From contig JAQUTK010000006.1 in the NCBI GenBank assembly GCA_028709785.1, positions 55,277-119,276 of the forward strand: a stretch of 64,000 bases of DNA, read 5' to 3'. The stretch's first letter is position 1. Every line of letters starts with the position of its first letter. The DNA comes from Bacteroidales bacterium (GTDB lineage: Bacteria; Bacteroidota; Bacteroidia; Bacteroidales; JAQUTK01). Under the pieces are notes generated by a model. That model had not been told where the DNA came from, did not search any database, and was given only the letters and a program-made list of their open reading frames with translations. Shown piece by piece: positions 35,183-45,180 of the stretch. The position numbers and the translations under genes were made by a program.

Positions 35183-36145
35183 ATGAAACGAAAGAAAATC
35201 TTAGAAGCAGTGATTATATTTTTGCTTGTATCGGCTAAAGCAATAGCCGGTGATCTACCAGGTATTCCAGCGGGTTGGTCTGATGGCTTTGTTTACGATA
35301 ACGGAGTTCGAATTCACTATTATCACGCCACTCCAGCTCCGGGAAAACCTGTGATTGTGATGGTTCACGGTGTAACCGATAACGGCCTTTGCTGGACAAC
35401 CCTTACCTGGAAACTTCAGGATTCCTATGACATATACATGCTTGATACCCGCGGACATGGTTTGTCAGACCCGTTCATGCCTTCGGACAACGGAGAAACT
35501 CTAATAAAGGATGTGGTAGGCTTTGTAATGGCCATGAAATTTGAGAAACCTATTCTTATGGGTCATTCGATGGGTGCAGCAACTGTTATGCGCGTTGGAG
35601 CTGAGTATCCCGATTTAGCCAAAGCAGTTATTATGCTTGATCCTGGACTCCCACGAAAAGAAGGAAATTCACTTCCTCCTGCTCCCGTTAAAACTAAAAA
35701 GCCTTCTTCGGATGTAAAAAATATTCCATCAAAAGATAATCTGGCATTTACAATGTTTGGAGAACCTGATGTTCTGGCTCATCAGAACAATTATAGCTTT
35801 GATGATTTGGTAAAGAAAGGCGCAAAGGAAAACCCGAAATGGAGTGATACCGATGTTAAATATTGGGCTTTGTCTAAAAAACAGTACCACGGACCTTATT
35901 CTGATGCAGCATGGCAGGCTATGTTCGGAACGATGAGAACTGAAGGTGCTTTAGCTAAGATTCCTGTAAAATCACTTATTCTGAAAGCCGATGCTTCTCC
36001 AGATCAACGCAAAGCCAACGAAGAATCGGTTGCCGATATGAAAAGGGTAAAACTTGTACACGTGGATGGTGCTGCTCATAATTTGCATCACGATCAATTA
36101 GAGCGGACTGTAAAGGAAATCAATCTGTTTTTGTCCGGTTTGTAA
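35183..36145 (+). CDS. Secreted alpha/beta hydrolase, paralogue 1
   Basis: The 320-residue protein has a signal peptide ending near AIAG and a complete alpha/beta-hydrolase pattern: oxyanion MVHGVTDNG, nucleophile elbow GHSMGA, acid in LILKADASPDQ and His in HVDGAAHN. Esterase activity is likely; the cluster suggests removal of acyl or methyl groups from a glycan. It is closely similar to the protein at 38583-39551 along its whole length (for example AGWSDGFVYDNGVRIHYYHA and YDIYMLDTRGHGLSDPF versus near-identical strings there), with the GH35-like gene between them. Confidence 0.85.
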   Translation: MKRKKILEAVIIFLLVSAKAIAGDLPGIPAGWSDGFVYDNGVRIHYYHATPAPGKPVIVMVHGVTDNGLCWTTLTWKLQDSYDIYMLDTRGHGLSDPFMPSDNGETLIKDVVGFVMAMKFEKPILMGHSMGAATVMRVGAEYPDLAKAVIMLDPGLPRKEGNSLPPAPVKTKKPSSDVKNIPSKDNLAFTMFGEPDVLAHQNNYSFDDLVKKGAKENPKWSDTDVKYWALSKKQYHGPYSDAAWQAMFGTMRTEGALAKIPVKSLILKADASPDQRKANEESVADMKRVKLVHVDGAAHNLHHDQLERTVKEINLFLSGL

Positions 36146-36179
36146 GTCAGAAATATTAAAAGTTAAAAAATAATTAATT

Positions 36180-38546
36180 ATGGCGGTGAATAGTTTGAAG
36201 TTTGCCATTGTCGGTACCATTTCGTTACTCGTCACAATGTTTTCGGTTAAAGGACAAGTATATACGATTGATGCCAGCGCTACATCCAAAAAAGTGGTGA
36301 GTAGCGATTATGTTATGGGTACGCCAACTAATCCGGATGGTGAAGCTATAACACTCAATAATTATTATTTGATGAAAAGTGGTAAGCCCTGGTTTCCGGT
36401 AATGGGCGAGATACATTATTCACGATATATGGATAACCTTTGGGATGATGCAATTAAAAAGATGAAAGCCGGGGGGCTTAATATTGTTGCAACGTATTGT
36501 TTTTGGAATCATCACGAGGAAATCGAGGGTGAATTCGATTTTACGGGTCGAAGAGATTTGAAGCGCTTTGTGCAAACCTGCAAGGAAAACCAAATGTACG
36601 TTTTATTGCGTATCGGCCCGTTTTGCAACGGAGAAATGCGAAACGGTGGTATTCCTGATTGGGTGAAAAATAAAGGAATGAAAGCCAGAACCAATGATCC
36701 TGAATACCTGAAGCTGGTGCATGCTTTATATCAGGAATATTATAACCAGGTGAAAGGGATGCTTTATAAAGATGGTGGACCTGTGATTGGTATTCAGCTC
36801 GACAATGAACTAAATAATCCCGAACATATTTTAGAATTAAAGCGTATTGCGCGCGAAGTGGGTTTTGACGTTCCGCTTTATACGGTCACAGGCTGGAATA
36901 ACGTCGTCATTCCCGAAAAAGAAGTTATTCCGGTGCAGGCTGGTTACCCCGATGATTTCTGGTCAGGAGGTGTGGGTAAAAATTCGCCAAACACACAATT
37001 TCTGTTTAAGGCTGGCATTCCTATCAATACCGGTGTAGGTACTGATGTGCTTCCTGTATTGGAAACTTATGGAAAACGAACCTACAATCCCTCGGACTAT
37101 CCCTGGTTTATGGCAGAACTTGGGTGTGGTATGCAGTGGACTAACCGCCGCCGTCCGGTAATTGATGAACGTGATGCAGGGGCTCTCATGCTTGTGAAAC
37201 TGGCTGGTGGAGCAAACCTGATAGGATATTATATGTACCTTGGCGGTTCAAATCCCGATGGAAAACTTACCCCTCTTGGAGCCGGCCGTGGCATGTCCAC
37301 AATAAGCTATGATTATCAGGGAGCTATCAGTGAATTTGGTGAGCTGCCACTGAAATATCATGTACTGAAGCTGGCTCATTATTTTATTCAGGATTTTGGT
37401 TCCTCGCTTGCTCCGATGATACCTTCTATGCCTTCAAGATGCCCCACTGATGTTGAAGATATTAATACATTTCGCTGCATGGTTCGCGCGAATAATAATT
37501 CCGGGTACCTGTTTTTCAATAATTATCAGCGTTATGTTGAGAACAAAGATCTTAATAACATTCAGGTTCAGATCAAACTGAAAGATTCAGAAGTTACCAT
37601 TCCTTCAAAGCCAATTACTATTCCCAAAGATGCATTCGGTATCTGGCCGATTAATTTAAACATGAACGGTGCCATATTGGAATATGCAACAGCACAGGTT
37701 TTTGCACATTTCACCGGTGATGATGAGGATGCGTACTTTTTCTTTGCACACGATGGAATAACCCCGGAGCTTGTATTTCAAAACAATTCAATTTCAAATA
37801 TTGATGCAGGAGCTGTAAACCGGGTAAGCACAAATTCCCAGAATACTTCAATTTCGGTGAAAGAACCGGGACTAACCAATACCATTGTTGTGAAGTCGAA
37901 AACAGGTAAGAATATACGGATTTGTGTGCTATCGCGTGAATTAGCATTGCGCACTACACGGATTGATTTTAAGGGAAAACCACATCTGGTTGTTACTGAT
38001 GGGGCCAATGTACTATCCGATGCAGGAAGGTTTGATATTCTCAGTTTCGGCAGTGCCAGAGGTACCCTGTGGATTTATCCTGCGACTGGTAATTTAAAAA
38101 TGAATGATAAAGTTCTTAAAAGCAGTGTCGACGGAATTTTTAGCAAATACGAATGGGCCGTTAAGGGGAAAAATATTTCTGTAAACCTTAAGAAAATACC
38201 GGATGGAGACAATTCAAAGTATGAACTTTCGATTCCGTCGAATGCCCTTGATGGAGTTTATGATGTTCATCTCGATATAGCTCATACTTGCGATTATCTG
38301 ACAGCCAAGCTTGGTGATCACTTAATTGGCGACTGGTATTATATCGGTGCGCATTATCGACCAAGCCTGCTTCATTGGGGTAGGCAAGTAGTCGGAAAAA
38401 CAATTTCATTTGAGTTAACTCCCCTAACGGATAAAACGCAGTGCTTTATTGAAAAAGAATACCTTCCTGATTTCTCTGTAAAGAAATCATATGCAGAGAT
38501 TGATAGTGTAAGGGCAATTCCTGTTTATAGAATTTCTTTTAATTAA
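36180..38546 (+). CDS. Secreted GH35-like beta-galactosidase family protein
   Basis: The 788-residue protein has a signal peptide (to about VKGQ) and a GH35 barrel: FPVMGEIHYSRYMDNLWDDA, GGLNIVATYCFWNHHEEIEG, LRIGPFCNGEMRNGGIPDW. The acid/base Glu210 lies in GIQLDNELNN and the probable nucleophile Glu313 in FMAELGCGMQW. These differ from the usual VENEYG and TEFWxGW of lactase-like members, so the sugar specificity may differ from simple beta-galactosides. C-terminal beta-sandwich domains follow. It is 34 bases after the first alpha/beta hydrolase and 36 before the second, so the three are probably co-transcribed. Confidence 0.85.
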   Translation: MAVNSLKFAIVGTISLLVTMFSVKGQVYTIDASATSKKVVSSDYVMGTPTNPDGEAITLNNYYLMKSGKPWFPVMGEIHYSRYMDNLWDDAIKKMKAGGLNIVATYCFWNHHEEIEGEFDFTGRRDLKRFVQTCKENQMYVLLRIGPFCNGEMRNGGIPDWVKNKGMKARTNDPEYLKLVHALYQEYYNQVKGMLYKDGGPVIGIQLDNELNNPEHILELKRIAREVGFDVPLYTVTGWNNVVIPEKEVIPVQAGYPDDFWSGGVGKNSPNTQFLFKAGIPINTGVGTDVLPVLETYGKRTYNPSDYPWFMAELGCGMQWTNRRRPVIDERDAGALMLVKLAGGANLIGYYMYLGGSNPDGKLTPLGAGRGMSTISYDYQGAISEFGELPLKYHVLKLAHYFIQDFGSSLAPMIPSMPSRCPTDVEDINTFRCMVRANNNSGYLFFNNYQRYVENKDLNNIQVQIKLKDSEVTIPSKPITIPKDAFGIWPINLNMNGAILEYATAQVFAHFTGDDEDAYFFFAHDGITPELVFQNNSISNIDAGAVNRVSTNSQNTSISVKEPGLTNTIVVKSKTGKNIRICVLSRELALRTTRIDFKGKPHLVVTDGANVLSDAGRFDILSFGSARGTLWIYPATGNLKMNDKVLKSSVDGIFSKYEWAVKGKNISVNLKKIPDGDNSKYELSIPSNALDGVYDVHLDIAHTCDYLTAKLGDHLIGDWYYIGAHYRPSLLHWGRQVVGKTISFELTPLTDKTQCFIEKEYLPDFSVKKSYAEIDSVRAIPVYRISFN

Positions 38547-38582
38547 CTCATCGATTAGTCATTTCAAAAATATATCGTAATC

Positions 38583-39551
38583 ATGGAGAATATAAAATGT
38601 TGTTTTGAACGCTTGATTCTTTGTATAGTAGTTCTGTTTACCTTTTTCCCGGCTGCTGGATTTGCAGCCGATCTTCCGGACATTCCCAATGGGTGGTCTG
38701 ATGGTTATGTATATGCGAATGGAATAAGGATTCATTATTACCACGCAGTGCCGGCTACTGGAAAACCGGTCATTTTAGCTATTCATGGAGTCATGGATAC
38801 TGGACTCACATGGGCATCTGTATGTGACAAGTTGCAGAATGATTACGACATCTACATGTTAGATACCCGTGGACATGGCCTGACTGATCCTTTTAACGGA
38901 ACAGAAGACCGTAATGCACTGCTTATCGATGTAATGGAAGCTGCTAAATCGTTGAAACTCGAGAAGCCAATTTTGATGGGGCACTCGATGGGCGGAGCAA
39001 CTGTTATTCGGTTGGGGGCAGAGTATCCGGATTTTGCCAAAGCGATCATTGTTGTCGATGCGGGAATTGGTGGCCCAAGACCCCAGAGCAATACAAAACC
39101 TGCAAATCCACCTTCTCCGCCTGCTCCATCACAGAATCTCATGCCTGTTACTATGAGTGGCACTCCTGAAGAACTGGTAAAACAAAACAACTATGACTTT
39201 GCTGATCTTGTCGCAAAAGCCCACCGTGAAAATCCCAGATGGAGCATGATGGATTGCCAGTATTGGGCGATTGCCATCAAGCGATACCATGGCCCATATA
39301 CCAAGGAAGTGTGGCAAACAATGTCAGGTACTATGAGAAACGATAATGCGTTGGCAAATATTCAAGTTCCTATGGTTATCCTGAAAGCTGACGCATCTCC
39401 TGAAGTCCGTAAATTCCACCAAGAGCAAGCCTCTGTAATGCAAAAAGGGAAGCTTATCCACATAGACAACTCAGCCCATAATGTGCAACGTGACCAACCC
39501 GAGCGGGTGGTTGAAGTTATAAAAGAATTTCTATCGGGAGTCGTTTCATAA
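38583..39551 (+). CDS. Secreted alpha/beta hydrolase, paralogue 2
   Basis: The 322-residue protein has a signal peptide ending near GFAA. It has the same catalytic pattern as its paralogue at 35183: AIHGVMDTG, GHSMGG, LKADASPEVRK and HIDNSAHN. A proline-rich insert (about residues 167-185, NPPSPPAPS) follows the nucleophile region; the paralogue has a different insert there. The two probably act on related esters. It ends the carbohydrate cluster; the next gene has its own promoter and belongs to an unrelated set. Confidence 0.85.
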   Translation: MENIKCCFERLILCIVVLFTFFPAAGFAADLPDIPNGWSDGYVYANGIRIHYYHAVPATGKPVILAIHGVMDTGLTWASVCDKLQNDYDIYMLDTRGHGLTDPFNGTEDRNALLIDVMEAAKSLKLEKPILMGHSMGGATVIRLGAEYPDFAKAIIVVDAGIGGPRPQSNTKPANPPSPPAPSQNLMPVTMSGTPEELVKQNNYDFADLVAKAHRENPRWSMMDCQYWAIAIKRYHGPYTKEVWQTMSGTMRNDNALANIQVPMVILKADASPEVRKFHQEQASVMQKGKLIHIDNSAHNVQRDQPERVVEVIKEFLSGVVS

Positions 39552-39593
39552 TAAGGATATTATCGAGTTGTATTTTTCTGTCAAGATGTTTTG

Positions 39594-39601
39594 TATCTTT
39601 G
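39594..39601 (+). promoter_or_regulatory. -7 promoter element for the nucleotidyltransferase gene
   Basis: TATCTTTG is a perfect -7 match. It implies transcription start near 39608, so translation must begin at the ATG at 39621 and not at an upstream TTG. Confidence 0.6.
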
Positions 39602-39620
39602 CCGGCTCAATAGCAGTGAT

Positions 39621-40205
39621 ATGGATATTCTCGAACTCGCCAGACAAAATCAGCAAAAGGCATGGAAGATATTGGATTCTTCCGGTATCATTCCGGCATG
39701 GGAACGTATTGGGGCAACTGTTCATCTGGTAGGTTCCCTCAAAACCGGTCTGATGGCCAAGAGCAGAGATATAGATCTTCATATTTACACAGATAAATTG
39801 GATATTGGAGAGAGCTTTTCGGTCATGCAGGAGCTTGCCGAACGGCTCTCATTCAAGGAGGTTCAATACAAGAATCTGATTCATACCGAAGAAGAGTGCA
39901 TTGAATGGCACGTCTTGTTTGAGGACGAGGAGATGCATACCTGGAAATTTGACATGATTCATATCCGTAAGAACTCCAGATATGATGGGGTAGTGGAGAA
40001 TGTGACTGATGCTATTATGGATCGCCTGACTCCTGAGATTCGTAAAACAATAATCCAAATTAAATTTGACGTCCCTGAAGGTATTTCCATTCCGGGTATT
40101 GAAATCTATCATGCCGTTTTCACGGGTGGCGTCAGCAGTTACACAGAACTTAAACAGTGGATCAAAAACAATCCCCTTACTAACAGTCTGGAATGGCTAC
40201 CGTAA
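39621..40205 (+). CDS. Nucleotidyltransferase-domain protein
   Basis: The 194-residue cytoplasmic protein has the polymerase-beta-like nucleotidyltransferase signature HLVGSLKTGLMAKSRDIDLH, with Gly-Ser followed by Asp-x-Asp, and a third acidic residue probable in the KFDMIHIR strand. Members transfer nucleotides to small molecules, proteins or RNA; some are antitoxins or phage-defence factors. It is a single gene with its own promoter and no obvious partner toxin beside it. The promoter position fixes the start at 39621. Confidence 0.75.
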   Translation: MDILELARQNQQKAWKILDSSGIIPAWERIGATVHLVGSLKTGLMAKSRDIDLHIYTDKLDIGESFSVMQELAERLSFKEVQYKNLIHTEEECIEWHVLFEDEEMHTWKFDMIHIRKNSRYDGVVENVTDAIMDRLTPEIRKTIIQIKFDVPEGISIPGIEIYHAVFTGGVSSYTELKQWIKNNPLTNSLEWLP

Positions 40206-40382
40206 GTTATCTTTTAGAATGTGTGAATCTGTCAAAGGATAAATCCTTCCAATGAAGAAAGATAGATCATCGTGGCTGGAAGCGATAAACTTTTCAACCT
40301 GATAAAGCAACTATTTCTTCTAACCAGATGACAAAATAGTTCAGGCAAGCATGATTTATTTAATAAAGTTGCGGAAAAGAAG

Positions 40383-40411
40383 TTGTATGTTTAAACTTTT
40401 GCTTATTTTTG
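40383..40411 (+). promoter_or_regulatory. Promoter for the DUF234 ATPase / STAND gene pair
   Basis: TTG at 40383-40385, an 18-base spacer and TATTTTTG at 40404-40411 fit the Bacteroidota pattern, 40 bases before the ATG at 40452. The remainder of 40206-40451 shows nothing recognisable. Confidence 0.55.
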
Positions 40412-40451
40412 TTACCATTGTAACTGTTACGGGTATTACAAAATTGAGAGC

Positions 40452-41774
40452 ATGAAATTTTATAACAGAATAAGCGAGTTAGCCGAACTGAAACGAATAC
40501 AAAACTTATCGTTCAGTGACCATTCCCGTTTGACGGTAGTAACTGGAAGAAGAAGAATTGGGAAAACCAGTCTTATCATGAAGTCAGTCGAAGGTTTACC
40601 GACTGTCTACTTGTTTGTTGGTCGTAAAAGCGAAGCAACACTTTGCTCTGAGTTTATTCCAATTATCAGTCAATCGCTCAATACATTTGTTCCTTCGGAA
40701 ATACGCACCTTTCGTTCGTTATTCCAATATCTAATGGAATTGGCTTCGCAAAAATCATTCAATTTGGTAATTGACGAATTTCAAGAGTTCTACAACATAA
40801 ATGAATCGGTATACAGTGATATGCAAAACATCTGGGATACCTATCGCATGAAATCTAAAATCAATTTGATTGTTTCTGGTTCTGTTTATTCATTGATGCA
40901 GAAAATATTCCAAAACAACAAAGAGCCTCTATTCGGCAGAGCGGACAATATTATCAAACTATCTGCTTTTGGTTTAACTACGCTGAAAGAAATAATACGT
41001 GATTACAATCCAGATTATACTAACGACGACTTACTCGCTCTCTATTCCTTTACAGGTGGAGTTCCAAAATATGTTGAATTGTTCTGCGATAATATTATGC
41101 TGAGCGTAAATGAAATGATCTCATTCATGGTTCGCGAAAGTTCTCCATTAATAGATGAGGGGAAATACTTATTGATAGAAGAGTTTGGGAAAAACTATGC
41201 TACTTATTTCTCTATCTTGAGTGCGATTTCTGGCGGTATTAATTCACAACCAGAAATAGAAGCTTCACTTGGAGATAAAAGCATTGGCGGTCAAATCAAA
41301 CGATTAATTGAGGATTACAATATCATTGTTCGCCAGCGTCCCATATTGGCAAAAGAAGGAAGTCAAGCCGTCCGATACGAAATACAGGATAATTTTATCC
41401 GATTTTGGTTCAACTATTTTGACCGACATCGCTCTCTGATAGAGATTAAAAACTTTATAGGGTTACAGGCTATTATCAAATCTGACTATCCAACTTATTC
41501 GGGTATCATGTTAGAAAGATACTTCAAACAGCAGTTTGCTGAAAGTTACCAGTATCGTGCAATAGGTTCGTGGTGGGAACCAAAAGGCTGCCAAAACGAA
41601 ATTGATATTGTCGCATTGAGATTAGAGAAAAAACATGCGGTAGCAGCAGAGGTAAAGCGACAAAAGAAGAATTTTAAGCCTGAGTTATTGACTTCAAAGG
41701 TAAAACACCTTAAAAATAAGTTGTTGCCTAAGTATCAAGTTGAGATGGTTTGTTTGTCGTTAGAGGATATGTAA
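40452..41774 (+). CDS. AAA ATPase with DUF234 domain
   Basis: The 440-residue protein has a Walker A motif GRRRIGKTS at residues 32-40, Walker B in NLVIDEFQEF and a sensor-like VSGS. The C-terminal half is of DUF234 type (YEIQDNFIRFWFNYFDRHR), ending with a nuclease-like NEIDIVALRLEKKHAVAAEVKRQKKN. This is the archaeal-type ATPase family common in Bacteroidota; its role is not settled. The next gene, a STAND NTPase, begins 16 bases downstream, so the pair is probably co-transcribed. Confidence 0.87.
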   Translation: MKFYNRISELAELKRIQNLSFSDHSRLTVVTGRRRIGKTSLIMKSVEGLPTVYLFVGRKSEATLCSEFIPIISQSLNTFVPSEIRTFRSLFQYLMELASQKSFNLVIDEFQEFYNINESVYSDMQNIWDTYRMKSKINLIVSGSVYSLMQKIFQNNKEPLFGRADNIIKLSAFGLTTLKEIIRDYNPDYTNDDLLALYSFTGGVPKYVELFCDNIMLSVNEMISFMVRESSPLIDEGKYLLIEEFGKNYATYFSILSAISGGINSQPEIEASLGDKSIGGQIKRLIEDYNIIVRQRPILAKEGSQAVRYEIQDNFIRFWFNYFDRHRSLIEIKNFIGLQAIIKSDYPTYSGIMLERYFKQQFAESYQYRAIGSWWEPKGCQNEIDIVALRLEKKHAVAAEVKRQKKNFKPELLTSKVKHLKNKLLPKYQVEMVCLSLEDM

Positions 41775-41790
41775 GTTCATAATTAAATAG

Positions 41791-44700
41791 ATGAGACCAT
41801 CAAGGAATGCTTTTTTAGGTTATACTTACCAGCAATGCATAACATATTTGCTTTTGGTAAAAATGGATGCTGAGCGCCAAATTGATAGAATTGAAATTGA
41901 AGCTACTGTTGATAACAATTTTGACGACATCTATTTATCCATTTCAGATCAAATTGTTTTCTGCCAAATAAAAGATATCGAAAATATAAAACCAAGTGAT
42001 CTTGTAATTGATAATAAACAAATTACGATAAAAGGCAAGCCGCATAAACTGTCTGAAAACACAAATGTAATTTTCTTCAAGCATATTGATATTAATAGTA
42101 ACTGTACATTTTTAAAATTTCCAGCATACCAGCAGGGCAACCTTTTTATTGTCTCATTACGCCGTGATGATTCGCAACGAATGATTGAAGAAATATACGA
42201 ACATAATCAAAAAAGAGAGTTGGTTATTCGTCAATTTTTTAATTTGAAACTGGATGATCGCAACTTAATTATAAGCAAAGAAGAATTGCCAACAATTGAT
42301 ATATATAACATTCAATTATTAGAGAAGACAATAAATACAGGAAAGAAACTACTGGAATTTGATGATATTCTTTTTATTGAAGGTAAACCCGGAGTGGGAA
42401 AAAGTCATCTGGTTACTTGTCTTTCAGAAGAATATGAGGGTAGTTTAATATATCGCTTTTGGGTTTCGAATCAGGATATAAACTATGATTCCCGCTTACT
42501 TTTCAGAAATTTTATAGTGAATACTTCTAAAGAGCTTTTTCAGGACTATCGGTATCGGTCAGAAGATGAAATAATTGAATACCTGTCCAATAAAAAGAAA
42601 ATAGTTATAATTGATGGTCTCGATCATGTTGAAAATTACAAACCGTTTGAATTGGAGTTTTTTATTTCTTTCATAGATAAGCTAAAGGGAAAAACAAAAG
42701 TATTAGTTTTATCGCGCCCATTAAAAAGAGAGATTACATGGAAAAAGCAGCAGTTGGCTAATTGGAATTTTGAAGAAACCAAACTTGTATTAGATGAACT
42801 TTATCATATTACTGACTACGGTATTTGCAAAGATATTTATGAGATTACTGATGGTTATCCGATTTTAGTTCGTTTTGTCACCGAACAGTATAAAAACAGT
42901 GGGCAGATACAATCATTGGGTAAACTGAAGAGTACCACTGATTATTACGAGAGAATCATATCGTCGGTAAATACAAAAACAGCTCTCGCATTATTTATTT
43001 CATGTCGTTCATATATTATGAAATCGGAAATTTATCTCTTCTTAGAAGATGAATTTGCAGATATTATGAACGAATTCATCAAAGATTATCCACATTTATT
43101 TGAGATAAAACTAAATAGAATATCTCTGTTTCATGATAGCTTAAATACATTTATAGTTCAAAAAGGGATAAATTACCCACAGAGACACTCAAAAGTTAAA
43201 CAAATTGTGTACGATTCGTTAATGAGTGGAGAAAAGCGATTTATGTCTCGCATCGCTTCTTTTAATTTGGATAAATCAATGAAACTTGAAATAACCAGGA
43301 AGTATGCCAATATGGATAATTTCTGTCAAGTTATTGAGAATTGTATTGATTTTGAAGCGGTCAGGTCATTTTATAATCAATTAAGACAGTCACTTGCTGA
43401 ATTTGAAGGAGATGAGTTCGATATTTATATTTACTATGATTTATCTCTAATTATAAATATTTTAGTCAGAGATTTTCCATATCATCTTAAAGAGTTCTTA
43501 TATACCTACGTAAAATGTTTATTATTTAATGGGTATGGTGATGATGATATTACAAGTTCTGAATATCTTTTTGGTCTGTATTATTATTACAAAACCAATG
43601 ATACAGTACTACTCTACAATATTGCTATTGATGAACATAATGATGCAGAATACTTTTATAAAGACTTGGAGGAAGAAATAAGGAAAGAAGAAGAATATTT
43701 TAAAAGACATAAGAAGCCGTTGAAAAGAAAAAATTTAAGAGGCTTCTTGAGTAAAGAATATATATCATTCGATTCTCTTGAACATATTCCACACTTGTTG
43801 GCAAACATCTATATACATAACACAGATATTGAAGAGTTGAAAGGTTTTTATCATGCGGTATATACTTATATTCACAAAGATGAAACCCAAGGTATTTTGA
43901 GTCTAGAAAAAGAATTAACTCCATATAAGAGTGTTAATGCTCATTCATCTCGTTACTTTCTGCCAAAGGCTAAAGAAATCATTCTATCATTAGATGTCAA
44001 TAAACTGCCTAATGAATATCTTAGATATACTCTTAAGGAACTCATTTTGGAGAATAGTCATAAAGGCTCGTTCGACGTATGGCCTAAGGTTCTTAATTAC
44101 ATTCGACTTTCATTATACCAGAAGAGAAAGATAGATCTTTCAAATATCAGTTATTTCTTCACGATGTATCATCAACGAAATGATATTACAGTAATTAGTA
44201 TTGACGATGCTTTAAAAATATTTGAAGATAAGGGATTTATCGACATTGAAACTGCTCTTGACCTTGTTGTGTTTACTCAAAGTATGTCAGAGAAAGGAAT
44301 AAGAGATTTGCTTTGTGACTACATCACACTACATTCTCCAAATATAATTCCTGTTGTATTGAACAAGTATCATCTAGATAGTCTGCAAATTACTTGGTTT
44401 AATTTACCTAAAGGACATATAGACTATTTCCCAGAGTATTTATTTGATTATGCTTTGTATAATCAATTGCTGCATTGGAATAATTATTCCAAGAATATAA
44501 AATTTGATGAGATGAAAAATGTTTTCTTTTCAAATAGAAAATCAGAATTGATTCGTGTTTTAAATACTTTCAAATATCAGATTACTGTAAAGAAAGATAA
44601 CTCATATATGGATGAATTGCAAAAATTAGGATGTTCTTTGTATATTGAATCTTCCGATGAGAATGATAAATATGCCACAACAATTGAAGATAGATATCAT

Positions 44701-45045
44701 CAAGGCATTTTAGATTCTGATAGTATCGATTTTATAAAAGAGAAGATTTTGAAAGTAACCGAGATTGCTGGTTATATTAATGGCTATTATTCTGTATTTG
44801 CTGATGTTGATGTTTTTAAGGCTTATGATAAAATGCATGTGAAAGAAAACGCCTTGCAAATCTTAAAGAATGCGCTGATTGGCAGAATAAAATCAGTTGA
44901 CGTTTTTGCCAGTTTGTACCATTTGCCAGGAAACTTGCCTAAGTTCGTAGATGAATATAATATTGATGCAAAGTATGATAGATTGTATAATAGCTTCATG
45001 AAATTCATGGAACTATCATCGTTAGGAATTGATAGATATAAATAA
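41791..45045 (+). CDS. STAND NTPase with N-terminal Cap4/DUF4297-like nuclease domain (probable anti-phage protein)
   Basis: The 1084-residue protein has three parts. Residues about 1-160 look like a DUF4297/Cap4-type PD-(D/E)xK nuclease: GYTYQQCITYLL, an acidic residue near 37, Asp46 in FDDIYLS and the Q-x-K of VFCQIKD (59-61). Residues about 170-420 are a STAND NTPase with Walker A GKPGVGKS (198-205) and Walker B VIIDGLDHV (Asp275). The remaining 650 residues are helical and repeat-like, as in a sensor region. Avs-type defence proteins use this effector-NTPase-sensor order, so a phage-triggered DNase is a reasonable inference. Base composition is clearly AT-rich compared with flanking core genes, and the gene ends near a tRNA, both signs of transfer. 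Confidence 0.8.
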   Translation: MRPSRNAFLGYTYQQCITYLLLVKMDAERQIDRIEIEATVDNNFDDIYLSISDQIVFCQIKDIENIKPSDLVIDNKQITIKGKPHKLSENTNVIFFKHIDINSNCTFLKFPAYQQGNLFIVSLRRDDSQRMIEEIYEHNQKRELVIRQFFNLKLDDRNLIISKEELPTIDIYNIQLLEKTINTGKKLLEFDDILFIEGKPGVGKSHLVTCLSEEYEGSLIYRFWVSNQDINYDSRLLFRNFIVNTSKELFQDYRYRSEDEIIEYLSNKKKIVIIDGLDHVENYKPFELEFFISFIDKLKGKTKVLVLSRPLKREITWKKQQLANWNFEETKLVLDELYHITDYGICKDIYEITDGYPILVRFVTEQYKNSGQIQSLGKLKSTTDYYERIISSVNTKTALALFISCRSYIMKSEIYLFLEDEFADIMNEFIKDYPHLFEIKLNRISLFHDSLNTFIVQKGINYPQRHSKVKQIVYDSLMSGEKRFMSRIASFNLDKSMKLEITRKYANMDNFCQVIENCIDFEAVRSFYNQLRQSLAEFEGDEFDIYIYYDLSLIINILVRDFPYHLKEFLYTYVKCLLFNGYGDDDITSSEYLFGLYYYYKTNDTVLLYNIAIDEHNDAEYFYKDLEEEIRKEEEYFKRHKKPLKRKNLRGFLSKEYISFDSLEHIPHLLANIYIHNTDIEELKGFYHAVYTYIHKDETQGILSLEKELTPYKSVNAHSSRYFLPKAKEIILSLDVNKLPNEYLRYTLKELILENSHKGSFDVWPKVLNYIRLSLYQKRKIDLSNISYFFTMYHQRNDITVISIDDALKIFEDKGFIDIETALDLVVFTQSMSEKGIRDLLCDYITLHSPNIIPVVLNKYHLDSLQITWFNLPKGHIDYFPEYLFDYALYNQLLHWNNYSKNIKFDEMKNVFFSNRKSELIRVLNTFKYQITVKKDNSYMDELQKLGCSLYIESSDENDKYATTIEDRYHQGILDSDSIDFIKEKILKVTEIAGYINGYYSVFADVDVFKAYDKMHVKENALQILKNALIGRIKSVDVFASLYHLPGNLPKFVDEYNIDAKYDRLYNSFMKFMELSSLGIDRYK

Positions 45046-45180
45046 AATAGAAACTTGCTCATCTTTAGACATTGTAGCCTGAAGTTGGGCCAGTTTGTTC
45101 AAAGTTTGCGCAAGTTATTACGAGTTTATCAAGTTTGACTTTGCTTTCCAATTCATAGGAGTGTTTTTGCTACTTTATTG

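Noticed and set aside
30000..39600. Complete SusC/SusD-type polysaccharide utilisation locus
   Set aside because: Hydrolases and an AraC regulator are present, but no SusC or SusD homologue is encoded; the only TonB receptor (45453) is short and not SusC-like.
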